Below, one piece after another: positions 8,482 through 17,369 of a DNA stretch of 64,000 nt (its first letter is position 1; each line of letters opens with the position of its first letter). The notes beneath the pieces are model-generated. The model saw nothing but the letters and a program-made list of their open reading frames with translations. It did no database searches and had not been told where the DNA came from. The translations under genes and the position numbers were made by a program. The stretch comes from Streptomyces melanogenes (lineage in GTDB: Bacteria; Actinomycetota; Actinomycetes; Streptomycetales; Streptomycetaceae), in NCBI RefSeq assembly GCF_014649795.1, contig NZ_BMTS01000006.1:1-64000 (forward strand), given 5' to 3'.

Positions 8482-10029
8482 ATGGATATGCACACTGTCG
8501 TGGTGGGGACGTCCGGGACGACCCCGGAGGACGTCGTCGCCGTCGCCCGCCAGGGCGCCCGCGTCGAACTCTCGCCCGAAGCCCGGGACGCCCTCGCCAG
8601 AGCCCGCGAGATCGTCGACGCCCTCGCCGCCAAGCCGGAGCCCGTGTACGGCGTCTCCACCGGCTTCGGCGCCCTCGCCACCCGGCACATCAGCCCGGAC
8701 CTGCGCGCCCAGCTCCAGCGCAACATCGTGCGCTCGCACGCGGCCGGCATGGGCCCGCGCGTGGAGCGCGAGGTCGTGCGCGCGCTGATGTTCCTGCGGC
8801 TGAAGACCGTCGCCTCCGGCCACACCGGCGTACGCCCCTCCGTGGCCCAGACGATGGCGGACATCCTGAACGCCGGCATCACCCCGGTCGTCCACGAGTA
8901 CGGCTCGCTCGGCTGCTCCGGCGACCTCGCCCCGCTCTCGCACTGTGCGATGACCCTGATGGGCGAGGGCGACGCCGAGGGCCCCGACGGCGTCGTCCGG
9001 CCCGCCGGCGAGCTCCTCGCCGAGGCCGGCATCGAGCCCGTCGAGCTGCGCGAGAAGGAGGGCCTGGCCCTCCTCAACGGCACCGACGGCATGCTCGGCA
9101 TGCTGGTCATGGCCCTCGCGGACCTGAAGAAGCTCTACACCTCCGCCGACATCACGGCCGCGCTCTCCCTGGAGGCGCTGCTCGGCACCGCCAAGGTCCT
9201 CGCGCCCGAGCTGCACGCCATCCGCCCGCACCCGGGCCAGGGCGCCTCCGCCGCGAACATGCTGGCCGTGCTGAAGGGTTCCGGCCTGACCGGGCACTTC
9301 CAGCAGGACGAGGCCCCGCGCGTCCAGGACGCGTACTCGGTGCGCTGCGCCCCGCAGGTCGCGGGCGCCGGCCGTGACACCATCGCGTACGCTCTCACCG
9401 TCGCCGAGCGCGAGCTCGCCTCGGCCGTCGACAACCCGGTCGTTCTGCCGGACGGCCGCGTGGAGTCCAACGGCAACTTCCACGGCGCCCCGGTCGCCTA
9501 CGTCCTGGACTTCCTGGCGATCGCCGCCGCCGACCTCGGCTCCATCGCCGAGCGCCGCACCGACCGCCTGCTCGACAAGAACCGCTCGCACGGCCTGCCG
9601 CCGTTCCTCGCGGACGACGCCGGCGTCGACTCCGGCCTGATGATCGCCCAGTACACCCAGGCCGCCCTGGTGAGTGAGATGAAGCGGCTGGCCGTCCCGG
9701 CCTCCGCCGACTCGATCCCGTCCTCCGCCATGCAGGAGGACCACGTCTCCATGGGCTGGTCGGCCGCCCGCAAGCTGCGGACCGCGATCGACAACCTGAC
9801 CCGGATCATCGCCGTCGAGCTGTACGCGGCGACCCGCGGCATCGAGCTGCGCCACGGCCTCACCCCCGCGCCCGCCTCCCAGGCCGCCATCAAGGCCGCC
9901 CGGGAAGCCGGTGTCGGCGGCCCCGGCCCGGACCGCTTCCTCGCCCCCGACCTGGCCGCCGCCGACGCGTTCGTGCGCAGCGGGCAGCTGGTCGCGGCGG
10001 TGGAGCCGGTGACCGGCCCGCTGGCCTGA
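8482..10029 (+). CDS. hutH: Histidine ammonia-lyase
   Basis: A 515-aa aromatic-amino-acid lyase that deaminates L-histidine to urocanate, the first step of the Hut pathway. GVSTGFG (57-63) supplies the catalytic Tyr region and NIVRSHAAGMG the substrate-binding Arg. The MIO-prosthetic-group loop is GSLGCSGDLAPLSH, with Cys145-Ser146-Gly147 instead of the usual Ala-Ser-Gly. QDAYSVRCAPQV and SADSIPSSAMQEDHVSMGW are further conserved blocks. Start at ATG 8482 (MDMHTVVV); ATG 8488 is an alternative. Preceded by a large palindromic repeat and followed by a strong terminator, so it is probably monocistronic. Confidence 0.95.
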   Translation: MDMHTVVVGTSGTTPEDVVAVARQGARVELSPEARDALARAREIVDALAAKPEPVYGVSTGFGALATRHISPDLRAQLQRNIVRSHAAGMGPRVEREVVRALMFLRLKTVASGHTGVRPSVAQTMADILNAGITPVVHEYGSLGCSGDLAPLSHCAMTLMGEGDAEGPDGVVRPAGELLAEAGIEPVELREKEGLALLNGTDGMLGMLVMALADLKKLYTSADITAALSLEALLGTAKVLAPELHAIRPHPGQGASAANMLAVLKGSGLTGHFQQDEAPRVQDAYSVRCAPQVAGAGRDTIAYALTVAERELASAVDNPVVLPDGRVESNGNFHGAPVAYVLDFLAIAAADLGSIAERRTDRLLDKNRSHGLPPFLADDAGVDSGLMIAQYTQAALVSEMKRLAVPASADSIPSSAMQEDHVSMGWSAARKLRTAIDNLTRIIAVELYAATRGIELRHGLTPAPASQAAIKAAREAGVGGPGPDRFLAPDLAAADAFVRSGQLVAAVEPVTGPLA

Positions 10030-10041
10030 CACCCGTACGCG

Positions 10042-10088
10042 GTACGTGAAGGGGCGCCCGGGAACCTCCCGGGCGCCCCTTCACGTAC
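10042..10088 (+). terminator. Strong hairpin terminator after hutH
   Basis: A perfect 22-bp stem (10042-10063 with 10067-10088) and a 3-nt ACC loop starts 13 nt after the hutH stop. The next gene is convergent (10115..10390, minus), so the hairpin can stop transcription from both sides. Confidence 0.85.
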
Positions 10089-10114
10089 GAGCGCTTCAGT
10101 ACTTCCGCAAAGCT

Positions 10115-10390
10115 TCAGTACTGCTGGCGCGCCCTGCGCACCGAGAAGGCGACGAAACCGGCGCCCAGGCCCAGGAACAGCGTGCCGCCGAAGAGGTACG
10201 GGGACGTGTCCACGGTGCCCGTGTCGGCGAGCGCGAGATCCGCCTCCGTGCCCGCCGTGGCGGCCGTCGAACGGGCCGGGGCCGACGGTGGCTTCCCGTC
10301 CGTGGCGTTGGCCGATGGGACGAACCACAGAGCGCAGAGCAGCGAGCCCGCCGCGGTGGCGGTGAGCAGAGGCCGGCGAGCGACGGACAC
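10115..10390 (-). CDS. Small LAXTG-type sortase substrate / surface peptide
   Basis: A 91-aa pre-protein: N-terminal signal peptide (MSVARRPLLTATAAGSLLCA... ending near SANA, residues 1-29), a short Ala/Thr/Pro-rich mature part, then LADTG at about 54-58, a hydrophobic segment (about 66-84) and a charged RRARQQY tail. LADTG fits LAXTG, the sorting signal favoured by class E sortases of actinomycetes, so covalent attachment to the cell wall is predicted. The mature part is only about 30 residues and resembles no chaplin. Start is GTG at 10390. Convergent with hutH; no partner in an operon. Confidence 0.7.
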   Translation of the reverse strand: MSVARRPLLTATAAGSLLCALWFVPSANATDGKPPSAPARSTAATAGTEADLALADTGTVDTSPYLFGGTLFLGLGAGFVAFSVRRARQQY

Positions 10391-10499
10391 CTAGTCGATC
10401 CCCCTTGTGGATACGGCGAATTGGTGGTGTGGACCGATGCTAGTGAAAGCAGCGGGTCGCAGGAAAGTCGCGGCGGCCTTGAGCCCTACGCTCCGTCGC

Positions 10500-10850
10500 A
10501 TGACGACAGAAGAGACACCACGCTATGTCCGCCTCCGGGTGGATTTGGTACTGGAGATCGATGACCCGGAGGCGCTGACCGGCGCGGCTCTGGAGCGCAT
10601 CGCGGCGGACGAGCTCCTTCCGGACCAGGAACGCGCGCATGCCCGGTCGGCGGTGCGGGAAGACGAGGCGGAGGCCCTGGCGTATCTGGTCGACCCCTTC
10701 GACCTGGTCGCCGAGGTGCCGGGGGTCGAGCTCGCACAGGCCTCCTGGAGCAGCGAGGAGATCGAGTACGACCCCGACGACGAGGACTGGGACCTCGACG
10801 AGGAAGATGAGGGCGACGAGGAGGACGGAGACGACGGCCCGAGGCCGTGA
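10500..10850 (+). CDS. Conserved hypothetical acidic protein
   Basis: A 116-aa soluble protein of unknown function. The N-terminal part (TPRYVRLRVDLVLEIDDPEAL) looks like a beta-alpha fold. The last 35 residues are extremely acidic (DPDDEDWDLDEEDEGDEE and onward), which suggests an unstructured tail that could bind basic partners or divalent ions. ATG 10500 is chosen because the conserved-looking MTTEETPRYVRLRVD begins there; the in-frame extension to 10407 is not supported. It lies between the LAXTG peptide (divergent) and the L,D-transpeptidase (same strand, 123 bp downstream). I do not recognise the family. Confidence 0.7.
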   Translation: MTTEETPRYVRLRVDLVLEIDDPEALTGAALERIAADELLPDQERAHARSAVREDEAEALAYLVDPFDLVAEVPGVELAQASWSSEEIEYDPDDEDWDLDEEDEGDEEDGDDGPRP

Positions 10851-10973
10851 CGTCCGAGGAGCCACGGGGCCGGTTTGTCCGGCCCGGGTGGTGTTTCCCA
10901 CACCTCCTCCGCAAAAGGAACCACAGCCTCAGTGGCTATGTTGTTCAGTCGATGGCTTGGGGGACCGGCAACG

Positions 10974-12239
10974 ATGGAGAAGCGTGTGATAACGGAGAGT
11001 AAGCGCCGCAAGGGTCTCGTGGCCGCGTCCGCGGTGCTCGGCGGCGTACTGCTGCTGTCGGCATGCAACGACGACGGCAAGGACAAGGGCGGCGCCGACG
11101 CATCGAAGACGTCGCAGTCCCAGGTCGACAAGGCGGCCGAGAAGGACACCTCCGACGCGAAGATCACCATCACGCCCAAGAACGGCGCCGACAACGTCGG
11201 CATCAACAACGACACCAAGGTCTCCGTCGCCGACGGCAAGCTGACCTCCGTCGTCATGACGTCCGCCGAGGGCACCCCGGTCGCGGGCAAGATCTCCGCG
11301 GACGGCCTGAGCTGGGTGCCGGACAAGGCGCTGAAGCGCTCCGCCAAGTACAAGATCACGGCGACCGCGCAGGACGCGAAGGGCCGCGAGGCCCACGAGA
11401 ACGCCTCGTTCGCGACGGTCTCGCCCGCCAACAGCTTCATCGGCAACTTCACGCCGGAGTCCGGCTCCACGGTCGGCGTGGGCATGCCGGTGTCGGTGAC
11501 CTTCGACAAGGCGATCGCCAACAAGAAGGACGTCCAGTCCCACATCACGGTGACGTCCAGCAGCGGCCAGGAAGTCGTCGGGCACTGGTTCGGCGCCCAG
11601 CGCCTGGACTTCCGCCCGCAGGACTACTGGAAGTCCGGCTCGACCGTCACCATGAAGCTCGACCTGGACGGCGTCGAGGGCAAGCCGGGCGTCACCGGCG
11701 TGCAGGAGAAGACGGTCACCTTCAAGATCGGCCGCAACCAGGTCTCCACGGTGGACGCGCAGACCCACCAGATGACGGTCACTCAGGACGGCAAGACCGT
11801 CAAGACGATCCCGATCTCGGCGGGCGCGCCCGACCACAAGACGTACAACGGCACCATGGTGATCTCCGAGAAGTTCAAGGAGACCCGGATGAACGGTGCG
11901 ACGGTCGGTTTCACCGACGGTGACGGCAAGGGCGAGTACGACATCAAGGACGTCCCGCACGCGATGCGGCTCTCCGCGTCCGGCACGTTCATCCATGGCA
12001 ACTACTGGGGTGCGAAGTCCATCTTCGGCACCGCCAACACCAGCCACGGGTGTGTGGGGCTTTCCGACACGAAGGGCGCGGGGGACTCGGGGACCGCGGG
12101 GGCGTGGTTCTACGAGCACTCGATCGTGGGTGATGTTGTCGTCGTGAAGAACACCGGTGACAAGACCATTGCGCCTGACAATGGGTTCAGTGACTGGAAC
12201 ATGAGCTGGGCGGCCTGGAAGGCCGGGTCTGCGGTCTGA
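10974..12239 (+). CDS. L,D-transpeptidase lipoprotein (Ig-like + YkuD)
   Basis: A 421-aa lipoprotein. The N-terminus MEKRVITESKRRKGLVAASA is a signal peptide ending in the lipobox LLSAC. Residues about 60-270 form two Ig-like/Big_5-type beta domains, as in mycobacterial LdtMt2. The C-terminal YkuD catalytic domain carries the IHGNYWG and SHGCVGL motifs with the active-site Cys, His and Gly. The enzyme should form 3->3 peptidoglycan cross-links outside the membrane. ATG 10974 is chosen (GGGGA upstream); a GTG at 10986 would also keep the signal peptide. Monocistronic, followed by a variant-B repeat and a terminator. Confidence 0.93.
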   Translation: MEKRVITESKRRKGLVAASAVLGGVLLLSACNDDGKDKGGADASKTSQSQVDKAAEKDTSDAKITITPKNGADNVGINNDTKVSVADGKLTSVVMTSAEGTPVAGKISADGLSWVPDKALKRSAKYKITATAQDAKGREAHENASFATVSPANSFIGNFTPESGSTVGVGMPVSVTFDKAIANKKDVQSHITVTSSSGQEVVGHWFGAQRLDFRPQDYWKSGSTVTMKLDLDGVEGKPGVTGVQEKTVTFKIGRNQVSTVDAQTHQMTVTQDGKTVKTIPISAGAPDHKTYNGTMVISEKFKETRMNGATVGFTDGDGKGEYDIKDVPHAMRLSASGTFIHGNYWGAKSIFGTANTSHGCVGLSDTKGAGDSGTAGAWFYEHSIVGDVVVVKNTGDKTIAPDNGFSDWNMSWAAWKAGSAV

Positions 12240-12255
12240 GGTTTCGGTCGTCGGC

Positions 12256-12328
12256 CGACTGCGGGTTGTTCGTGGCTGGTCGCGCCCACGCGGCGGAGCC
12301 GCAAATGTCACAGCCCCGCGCCCCTAAG
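12256..12328. repeat. Dispersed GC-rich repeat, copy 4 (variant B)
   Basis: ACTGCGGGTTGTTCGTGGCT, GGTCGCGC, then the module CCACGCGGCGGAGCCGC and AAATGTCACAG before CCCCGCGCCCCTAA. It starts 17 nt after the L,D-transpeptidase stop codon and immediately precedes a conventional hairpin terminator. Confidence 0.8.
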
Positions 12329-12340
12329 GGCTCGGCACCA

Positions 12341-12376
12341 CGAAGGGGGCGTCCCATAACGGGGCGCCCCCTTTCG
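12341..12376 (+). terminator. Hairpin terminator after L,D-transpeptidase gene
   Basis: AAGGGGGCG (12343-12351) pairs with CGCCCCCTT (12365-12373), flanked by further near-complementary bases, between the transpeptidase gene and the ABC permease gene. Confidence 0.65.
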
Positions 12377-12440
12377 CGTTCTCATTCGCCTCTCATCGTC
12401 GCCTTAACCCACCATCACCGCGCCCCCCTACCTTCGCGCC

Positions 12441-13895
12441 ATGTTCTTCACCTACCTCCGGCGCGAGCTGCGCCGCCGCAGAAAGGCGGCGCTGGTCGTC
12501 GCCTCGGGGCTGGCCCTGGGTATCGCGCTGGTCATCGTGGTCAGCTCGGTGTCGACCGGGATGACCCGGGCGCAGGGCAAGGTCCTGCAGTCGCTGTACG
12601 GGCTCGGCACCGACATGACCGTCACCAAGGCCGCCGCCCCGCCCGGCAGTTCGGACGAGGGGCGGCCGCGCTTCAAGTTCGACGCCAAGGGCAGCGGCGA
12701 CAGCACCAGCCAGTCCAGCGACCGGGTGATGGTGCAGGGCTTCCAGACCCTCGCCTCCTCCACCGTCGACCAGGTCGGCAAGCAGAGCGGGGTGGCGGAC
12801 GCCGTCGGCGGGCTGAACCTGACCGTACTGAAGGTCAACGGGCAGTTCACCCGCGGCGAGTTCAAGCAGTTCCGGCAGGAGCAGCGCGCCAAGGGCGGCG
12901 GGGGCGGTGGCGGTCCGCAGGGTGAGGTCCAGGGCGGCGGCGCCTCCTTCGACGTCAACTCCTTCACGGTGTACGGCACGGACGTCGCCAAGCAGCAGCT
13001 CGGCCCGCTGACCTCCTCCAAGATCACCTCGGGCCGTACCTTCCGTACCGACGAGGGCGCCGCCAAGGTCGCGGTCCTCGACAGCGCGTACGCCAAGGAG
13101 AAGAAGCTGGCGACCGGCGGCAGCATCACCGTCTCCAACATCGCGTACACGGTCATCGGGGTCGCCACCGCCGACAGCGGGGACGCCGCCGCCAACGTCT
13201 ATCTGCCGCTCGCGCAGGCGCAGACGCTCGCCGGTGCCAAGGACAAGATCACCACGGTCTACGTCAAGGCCGCCGACTCGCAGCAGATCTCCGGGGTGAA
13301 GTCCGCGATCCAGAAGAACGTCTCGGGGACGACGGTGACCACCTCGGCCGATCTCGCCGACACCGTATCGGGCTCCCTCTCCACCGCCTCCGACCTGGCC
13401 TCCAGCGTCGGCAAGTGGCTCTCGATCGTCGTGCTGGCCGCCGCCTTCCTGGTGGCCGGGCTGCTCACCTCGTCGGCGGTCAGCCGCCGGGTGCGGGAGT
13501 TCGGCACGCTCAAGGCGCTCGGCTGGAAGAGCGGCCGGGTCACCCGCCAGGTCGTCGGAGAAGCGCTGGTCAACGGGCTGATGGGCGGGGTGCTCGGCAT
13601 CGGCCTGGGCCTCGCGGGCGCGTACGCCGTCACCGCGATCAGCCCCACGCTCACCGCCAAGCTGGGCGGCGGGGGCGGCGGGGGCGGCGGCAACGGTGGC
13701 TTTGGCGGGGGCGGTGGCTTCGGGCGGCGTACCGCGGCCAAGGCCGTCGACATCGCCCTCACCGCGCCGGTGTCCGTCACCACCATCGGCCTCGCAGTGG
13801 CCCTGGCCGTCGCGGGCGGTCTCGTCGCGGGCGGCTTCGGCGGCTGGCGCGCCTCCCGGCTGCGCCCGGCCGACGCCCTGCGCCGCGTCGAATAG
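12441..13895 (+). CDS. FtsX/MacB-like ABC transporter permease
   Basis: A 484-aa permease with the MacB/FtsX topology: TM1 at about residues 18-38, a large extracytoplasmic domain (about 40-310), then TM2 (about 325-345), TM3 (about 370-400) and TM4 (about 440-462), ending in the conserved WRASRLRPADALRRVE. Such permeases export peptides or lipids or work mechanically on the envelope rather than import solutes. Two glycine-rich stretches are unusual: one near residue 152-167 in the periplasmic domain and one of about 20 residues (405-425) between TM3 and TM4. The ATPase gene follows 51 bp later; together they form a two-gene exporter. Confidence 0.88.
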   Translation: MFFTYLRRELRRRRKAALVVASGLALGIALVIVVSSVSTGMTRAQGKVLQSLYGLGTDMTVTKAAAPPGSSDEGRPRFKFDAKGSGDSTSQSSDRVMVQGFQTLASSTVDQVGKQSGVADAVGGLNLTVLKVNGQFTRGEFKQFRQEQRAKGGGGGGGPQGEVQGGGASFDVNSFTVYGTDVAKQQLGPLTSSKITSGRTFRTDEGAAKVAVLDSAYAKEKKLATGGSITVSNIAYTVIGVATADSGDAAANVYLPLAQAQTLAGAKDKITTVYVKAADSQQISGVKSAIQKNVSGTTVTTSADLADTVSGSLSTASDLASSVGKWLSIVVLAAAFLVAGLLTSSAVSRRVREFGTLKALGWKSGRVTRQVVGEALVNGLMGGVLGIGLGLAGAYAVTAISPTLTAKLGGGGGGGGGNGGFGGGGGFGRRTAAKAVDIALTAPVSVTTIGLAVALAVAGGLVAGGFGGWRASRLRPADALRRVE

Positions 13896-13946
13896 CCGCC
13901 GCGCACCGCTCACTCACGTACGTACGAAAGGAACCGACCCCGAGTC

Positions 13947-14633
13947 ATGTATGAACTCAGCGGCGTCACCAAGCGGTACCGGCGGGGCAAGGACACCATC
14001 GACGCGCTCGCCGGAGTTGATCTGACCATCGAGGACGGCGGCCGCCTGGTCATCCAGGGCCCCACCGGCGGCGGCAAGTCCACCCTGCTCCAGATGCTCG
14101 GCGGGCTCGACCGGCCCACCGAGGGCAGCGTCGTCCTGGACGGCGTCGACCTGGCGAGCCTGCCCGAGGCGCGGCTCACCAAGGTGCGGGCCGAGTCCAT
14201 CGGCTTCGTCTTCCAGAGCTTCAACCTGATCCCGACGCTCACCGCCCAGGAGAACGTCGAGACCGCCCTCGTCCCGCTCGGCCTCAAGGCCGCCGACCGG
14301 CGCGAGCGCGCCGCCGAGGCGCTGGCCTCGGTGGGCCTCGGCGAGCGCCTGGCCCATCTGCCCGGCGAGATGTCCGGCGGTCAGCAGCAGCGCGTCGCCA
14401 TCGCCCGCGCGGTCGTCAAGCGCCCCAAGGTCCTGCTCGCCGACGAGCCCACCGGCAACCTCGACGAGGGCATGCGCGACGAGATCATGGAGGTGCTCGA
14501 AGGCCTGTGGAAGGAGCACGGGTTGACCTTCGTCATGGTCACCCACGACACCGCCCTGGCCCGCCGCGCCCCGCGCATCGCCGTCATCCGCAAGGGGAGG
14601 GTGACGATCACGGAGAACGCGTCGGCGGCGTGA
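13947..14633 (+). CDS. ABC transporter ATP-binding protein (LolD/MacB type)
   Basis: A 228-aa ATPase that energises the upstream FtsX-type permease. Walker A is GPTGGGKST (about 36-44), the Q-loop lies in IGFVFQSFNLIPTLT, the ABC signature is MSGGQQQRVAIARA, Walker B is VLLADEPTGNLD, and MVTHD holds the switch His. The Lys-Arg-Tyr start YELSGVTKRYRRGKDTIDAL is typical of the MacB/LolD subfamily. ATG 13947 follows AAAGGAACC. The 3' end overlaps the convergent XRE regulator gene by 26 bp, so transcription of one may interfere with the other. Confidence 0.93.
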   Translation: MYELSGVTKRYRRGKDTIDALAGVDLTIEDGGRLVIQGPTGGGKSTLLQMLGGLDRPTEGSVVLDGVDLASLPEARLTKVRAESIGFVFQSFNLIPTLTAQENVETALVPLGLKAADRRERAAEALASVGLGERLAHLPGEMSGGQQQRVAIARAVVKRPKVLLADEPTGNLDEGMRDEIMEVLEGLWKEHGLTFVMVTHDTALARRAPRIAVIRKGRVTITENASAA

Positions 14634-15510
14634 CGGGAGCCGGGCGGTCGCCGGGGCCCGAGAGGTCCGGGGCGGCCGCCCAGCTCGCGAGGAGCCGCAG
14701 CGAGTCCGCCGACGGCGAGCCCGGCTCCGCGTAGTACGTCACCAGCGACAGGTCGTGCTCCTCGGGCAGCTTCAGCGTCTCGTACGACAGCGTCAGCTCG
14801 CCCACCACCGGGTGGTGGAGCCGCTTGGTGCCGTGGCCCTTCTGGCGCACGGTGTGGGCGGCCCACAGCGTACGGAACTCGTCGCTCTTGACCGAGAGTT
14901 CACCCACCAGGGCCGTCAGCAGCGGGTCGTCCGGATAGCAGCCCGCGCACAGCCGCAGCACGCCCACCACCTCGACCGCCTTGTCCTGCCAGTCCACGTA
15001 CAGCTCGCGGGCGGTCGGGTCGAGGAAGATATGGCGGGCGAGGTTCCGCTCCTCCGCCGGGAGGTCGACGAAGTCGCCGATGAGGGCGGCGGCCATCCGG
15101 TTCCAGGCCACCAGGTCGAGCCGGCGGCCCAGGATGTACGCCGGGACCGCCTCCATCGAGTCGATCAGATGGTGCAGCTGCGGCCGCACCGCTGCCTGCC
15201 GCCCGCCGCCGGACTTCTTCTTCTTGGTGGCGGTCGGCTTGGCCAGGTGGGTGAGGTGCTGCTGCTCGGCGTCGGTCAGCCGCAGCGCCCGGGCGATCGC
15301 GTCGAGCACCTCGGCCGACACGTTGTGCCCGTTCCCCTGCTCGAGCCGGGTGTAGTACGCGACCGACACCCCGGCCAGCTGGGCCAGCTCCTCCCGGCGC
15401 AGCCCCGGCACCCGGCGGTGCCGCCCGAAGTCGGGCAGGCCCACGTCCCCGGGCTTGAGCCGGGCCCGGCGGGAGCGGAGGAATTCGCTGAGTTCGGCAC
15501 GCTGGTCCAT
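14608..15510 (-). CDS. XRE-family regulator with MmyB-like ligand domain
   Basis: A 300-aa repressor-type protein: an N-terminal helix-turn-helix (about 30-85) containing [20 protein letters not shown] and [20 protein letters not shown], then a C-terminal MmyB-type ligand-binding domain (about 105-280). [11 protein letters not shown] linker joins the two domains. It is divergent from the zinc alcohol dehydrogenase 163 bp away, the usual arrangement for this regulator class, so that gene is the likely target. ATG 15510 begins [20 protein letters not shown]; the upstream extension is rejected as non-coding. The 3' end overlaps the convergent ABC ATPase gene by 26 bp. Confidence 0.88.
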   Translation of the reverse strand: MDQRAELSEFLRSRRARLKPGDVGLPDFGRHRRVPGLRREELAQLAGVSVAYYTRLEQGNGHNVSAEVLDAIARALRLTDAEQQHLTHLAKPTATKKKKSGGGRQAAVRPQLHHLIDSMEAVPAYILGRRLDLVAWNRMAAALIGDFVDLPAEERNLARHIFLDPTARELYVDWQDKAVEVVGVLRLCAGCYPDDPLLTALVGELSVKSDEFRTLWAAHTVRQKGHGTKRLHHPVVGELTLSYETLKLPEEHDLSLVTYYAEPGSPSADSLRLLASWAAAPDLSGPGDRPAPVTPPTRSP

Positions 15511-15673
15511 GACAACCCAGTATCCGCCGTCGTACGACCGCGAGCCTGACCCTGCCAGTAGTACGCACGCCAGGCGTACGTACGGCGGACGTACGCGGAA
15601 CAGGGGGCTGGGTGGCGGGCGGCGGCTGCGGCACCGTGGACGGCGTACCCGAGAATCCCGAGGAGTCAAGGCA

Positions 15674-16711
15674 ATGACCACCGTCGCCGCCTACGCAGCC
15701 CCCGCCGCCAAGGCCCCGCTGGAGCGCACCACCATTGAGCGCCGCGCCGTCGGCACGCACGACATCCTGATCGAGATCAAGTACGCCGGCATCTGCCACT
15801 CCGACATCCACCAGGCCCGCGAGGGCTGGGGCGAGGCCATCTTCCCGATGGTCCCGGGCCACGAGATCGCCGGTGTGGTCACCGAGGTGGGCCCCGGCGT
15901 CACCAAGTACGCCGTCGGCGACCGCGTCGGCGTCGGCTGCTTCGTCGACTCCTGCGGCGAGTGCGCGCAGTGCGCGGCAGGGCAGGAGCAGTTCTGCGCC
16001 CAGGCAGTCGGCACGTACAACGCCATCGGCCGCGACGGCGAGCCCACCTACGGCGGCTACTCCACCCACGTCGTCGTCTCCGAGCGCTTCGCGGTCCGCG
16101 TCCCCGACGCCCTGTCGCTGGACGTCGCCGCGCCGCTGCTGTGCGCGGGCATCACCCTCTACTCGCCGCTCAAGCGGTGGCAGGCGGGCCCCGGCAAGAA
16201 GGTCGCGATCCTGGGCCTGGGCGGCCTCGGCCACATGGGCGTCAAGATCGCGCACGCGCTCGGCGCCGAGGTGACCGTGCTCAGCCAGACGCTGCGCAAG
16301 CAGGAGGACGGGCTGAAGCTGGGCGCCGACCACTTCCACGCCACCAGCGACCCGAAGACGTTCGAGCAGCTCGCGGGCTCCCTCGACCTGATCGTCTCCA
16401 CGGTCTCGGCCCCGCTGGACCTGGGCGCGTACCTCGGGCTCCTGAAGCCGGGCGGCGCGCTGGTGAACGTGGGCGCCCCCGAGGAGCCCAACCAGCTCAA
16501 CATGTTCGGCCTCATCGGCGGCAACAAGATCCTCGCCGGTTCGATGATCGGCGGCATCGCGGAGACCCAGGAGATGCTGGACTTCTGCGCGGAGCACGGC
16601 CTGGGCGCGGAGATCGAGCTGATCCGCGCGGACGAGGTGAACGAGGCGTACGAGCGGGTGCTGGTGAGTGATGTGCGGTACCGGTTCGTGATCGACGCGG
16701 CGACGATCTGA
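15674..16711 (+). CDS. Zinc-dependent NAD(P) alcohol dehydrogenase (cinnamyl-ADH type)
   Basis: A 345-aa medium-chain dehydrogenase oxidising primary alcohols or reducing aldehydes. The catalytic zinc site is seen in [15 protein letters not shown] and [13 protein letters not shown]. The structural zinc site has four Cys in [17 protein letters not shown], and the Rossmann loop is [18 protein letters not shown]-like spacing and C-terminal sequence match the YahK/cinnamyl alcohol dehydrogenase branch (NADP-preferring, family knowledge). ATG 15674 has CGAGGAG nine nt upstream. Divergent XRE regulator on its left suggests aldehyde- or alcohol-responsive control. Confidence 0.92.
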   Translation: MTTVAAYAAPAAKAPLERTTIERRAVGTHDILIEIKYAGICHSDIHQAREGWGEAIFPMVPGHEIAGVVTEVGPGVTKYAVGDRVGVGCFVDSCGECAQCAAGQEQFCAQAVGTYNAIGRDGEPTYGGYSTHVVVSERFAVRVPDALSLDVAAPLLCAGITLYSPLKRWQAGPGKKVAILGLGGLGHMGVKIAHALGAEVTVLSQTLRKQEDGLKLGADHFHATSDPKTFEQLAGSLDLIVSTVSAPLDLGAYLGLLKPGGALVNVGAPEEPNQLNMFGLIGGNKILAGSMIGGIAETQEMLDFCAEHGLGAEIELIRADEVNEAYERVLVSDVRYRFVIDAATI

Positions 16712-16821
16712 GGGTCGGGTTGTTGTTGGGGGGGGGCGCTTACCTGCCAGGTAATCGACCCCCCTCCCCGCCCCCGGCAGGATCAGGTCATCCGAACGGC
16801 ATCACTGACCCGGAGGCCGCC

Positions 16822-17175
16822 ATGACTGCCTACGCCATAGCCCACCTGCGCCCCACCGACGGCCCCGTCCCCGAGGAGGTCTTCGTCTACATGGAGCGCA
16901 TCCAGGAGACCTTCACCCCCTTCGGCGGCCGCTTCCTGGTACACGGGACGACGGTGGAGGTACGCGAGGGAGAGTGGCCGGGAGCCCTGGTCATGATCGG
17001 CTTCCCGAGCATGCCGGAGGCCCGATCTTGGTACGACTCCCCGTCCTACCAGGCCCTCCTCCCCTTCCGTACGAACCACATCCCGGGCGACTTGGTGTTG
17101 GTGGAGGGGGTGGGGCCGGATTACGACGCGGGGGAGACGGCGAGGGGGTACAGGGAGGCGCAGGCGGGGGCGTGA
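16822..17175 (+). CDS. DUF1330 family protein
   Basis: A 117-aa ferredoxin-like alpha/beta-barrel protein of the DUF1330 family: MTAYAIAHLRPTDGPVPEEV, FGGRFLVHGTTVEVREGEWP, then the family signature MIGFPSMPEARSWYDSPSYQ. No activity is established for the family; dimeric stress-type barrels are expected. CGGAGG lies 6 nt before ATG 16822, which is why the longer frame to 16720 is not used. It follows the alcohol dehydrogenase by 110 bp on the same strand and may be co-transcribed. Three degenerate reverse-oriented copies of the dispersed repeat follow its stop. Confidence 0.88.
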   Translation: MTAYAIAHLRPTDGPVPEEVFVYMERIQETFTPFGGRFLVHGTTVEVREGEWPGALVMIGFPSMPEARSWYDSPSYQALLPFRTNHIPGDLVLVEGVGPDYDAGETARGYREAQAGA

Positions 17176-17187
17176 GGGGGTGCCCCG

Positions 17188-17355
17188 TAGGGGCGCGAGG
17201 AACTGCGCGCCCAGCCACGCACGGTCCGCAGACGACCGGTGGTTTTGGGGGCGCGGGGAACTGCGCGACCAGCCCCCACCGGGCCCGCAGACGAAAACCC
17301 GCCCCCCCGGAGGGCTACGCGGGGAACTGCGCGACCAGCCACACTCAACCCGCAC
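17188..17355. repeat. Dispersed repeat, copy 5: three tandem variant-A units, reverse orientation
   Basis: Three successive units read (T)AGGGGCGCGRGGAACTGCGC...CAGCC...GTCCGCAGACGA: 17188-17234, 17247-17293 and a shorter one at 17315-17355. They are spaced about 60-70 bp apart and lie between the convergent DUF1330 and membrane-protein genes. Tandem copying of one arm is unlike the palindromic copies elsewhere. Confidence 0.8.
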
Positions 17356-17369
17356 TCGAAGTGACCGCC

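Noticed and set aside
17188..17355. Possible CRISPR-like array of three spaced repeats
   Set aside because: Units are GC-rich, unequal in length, lack uniform spacers, and match the dispersed repeat family found elsewhere.
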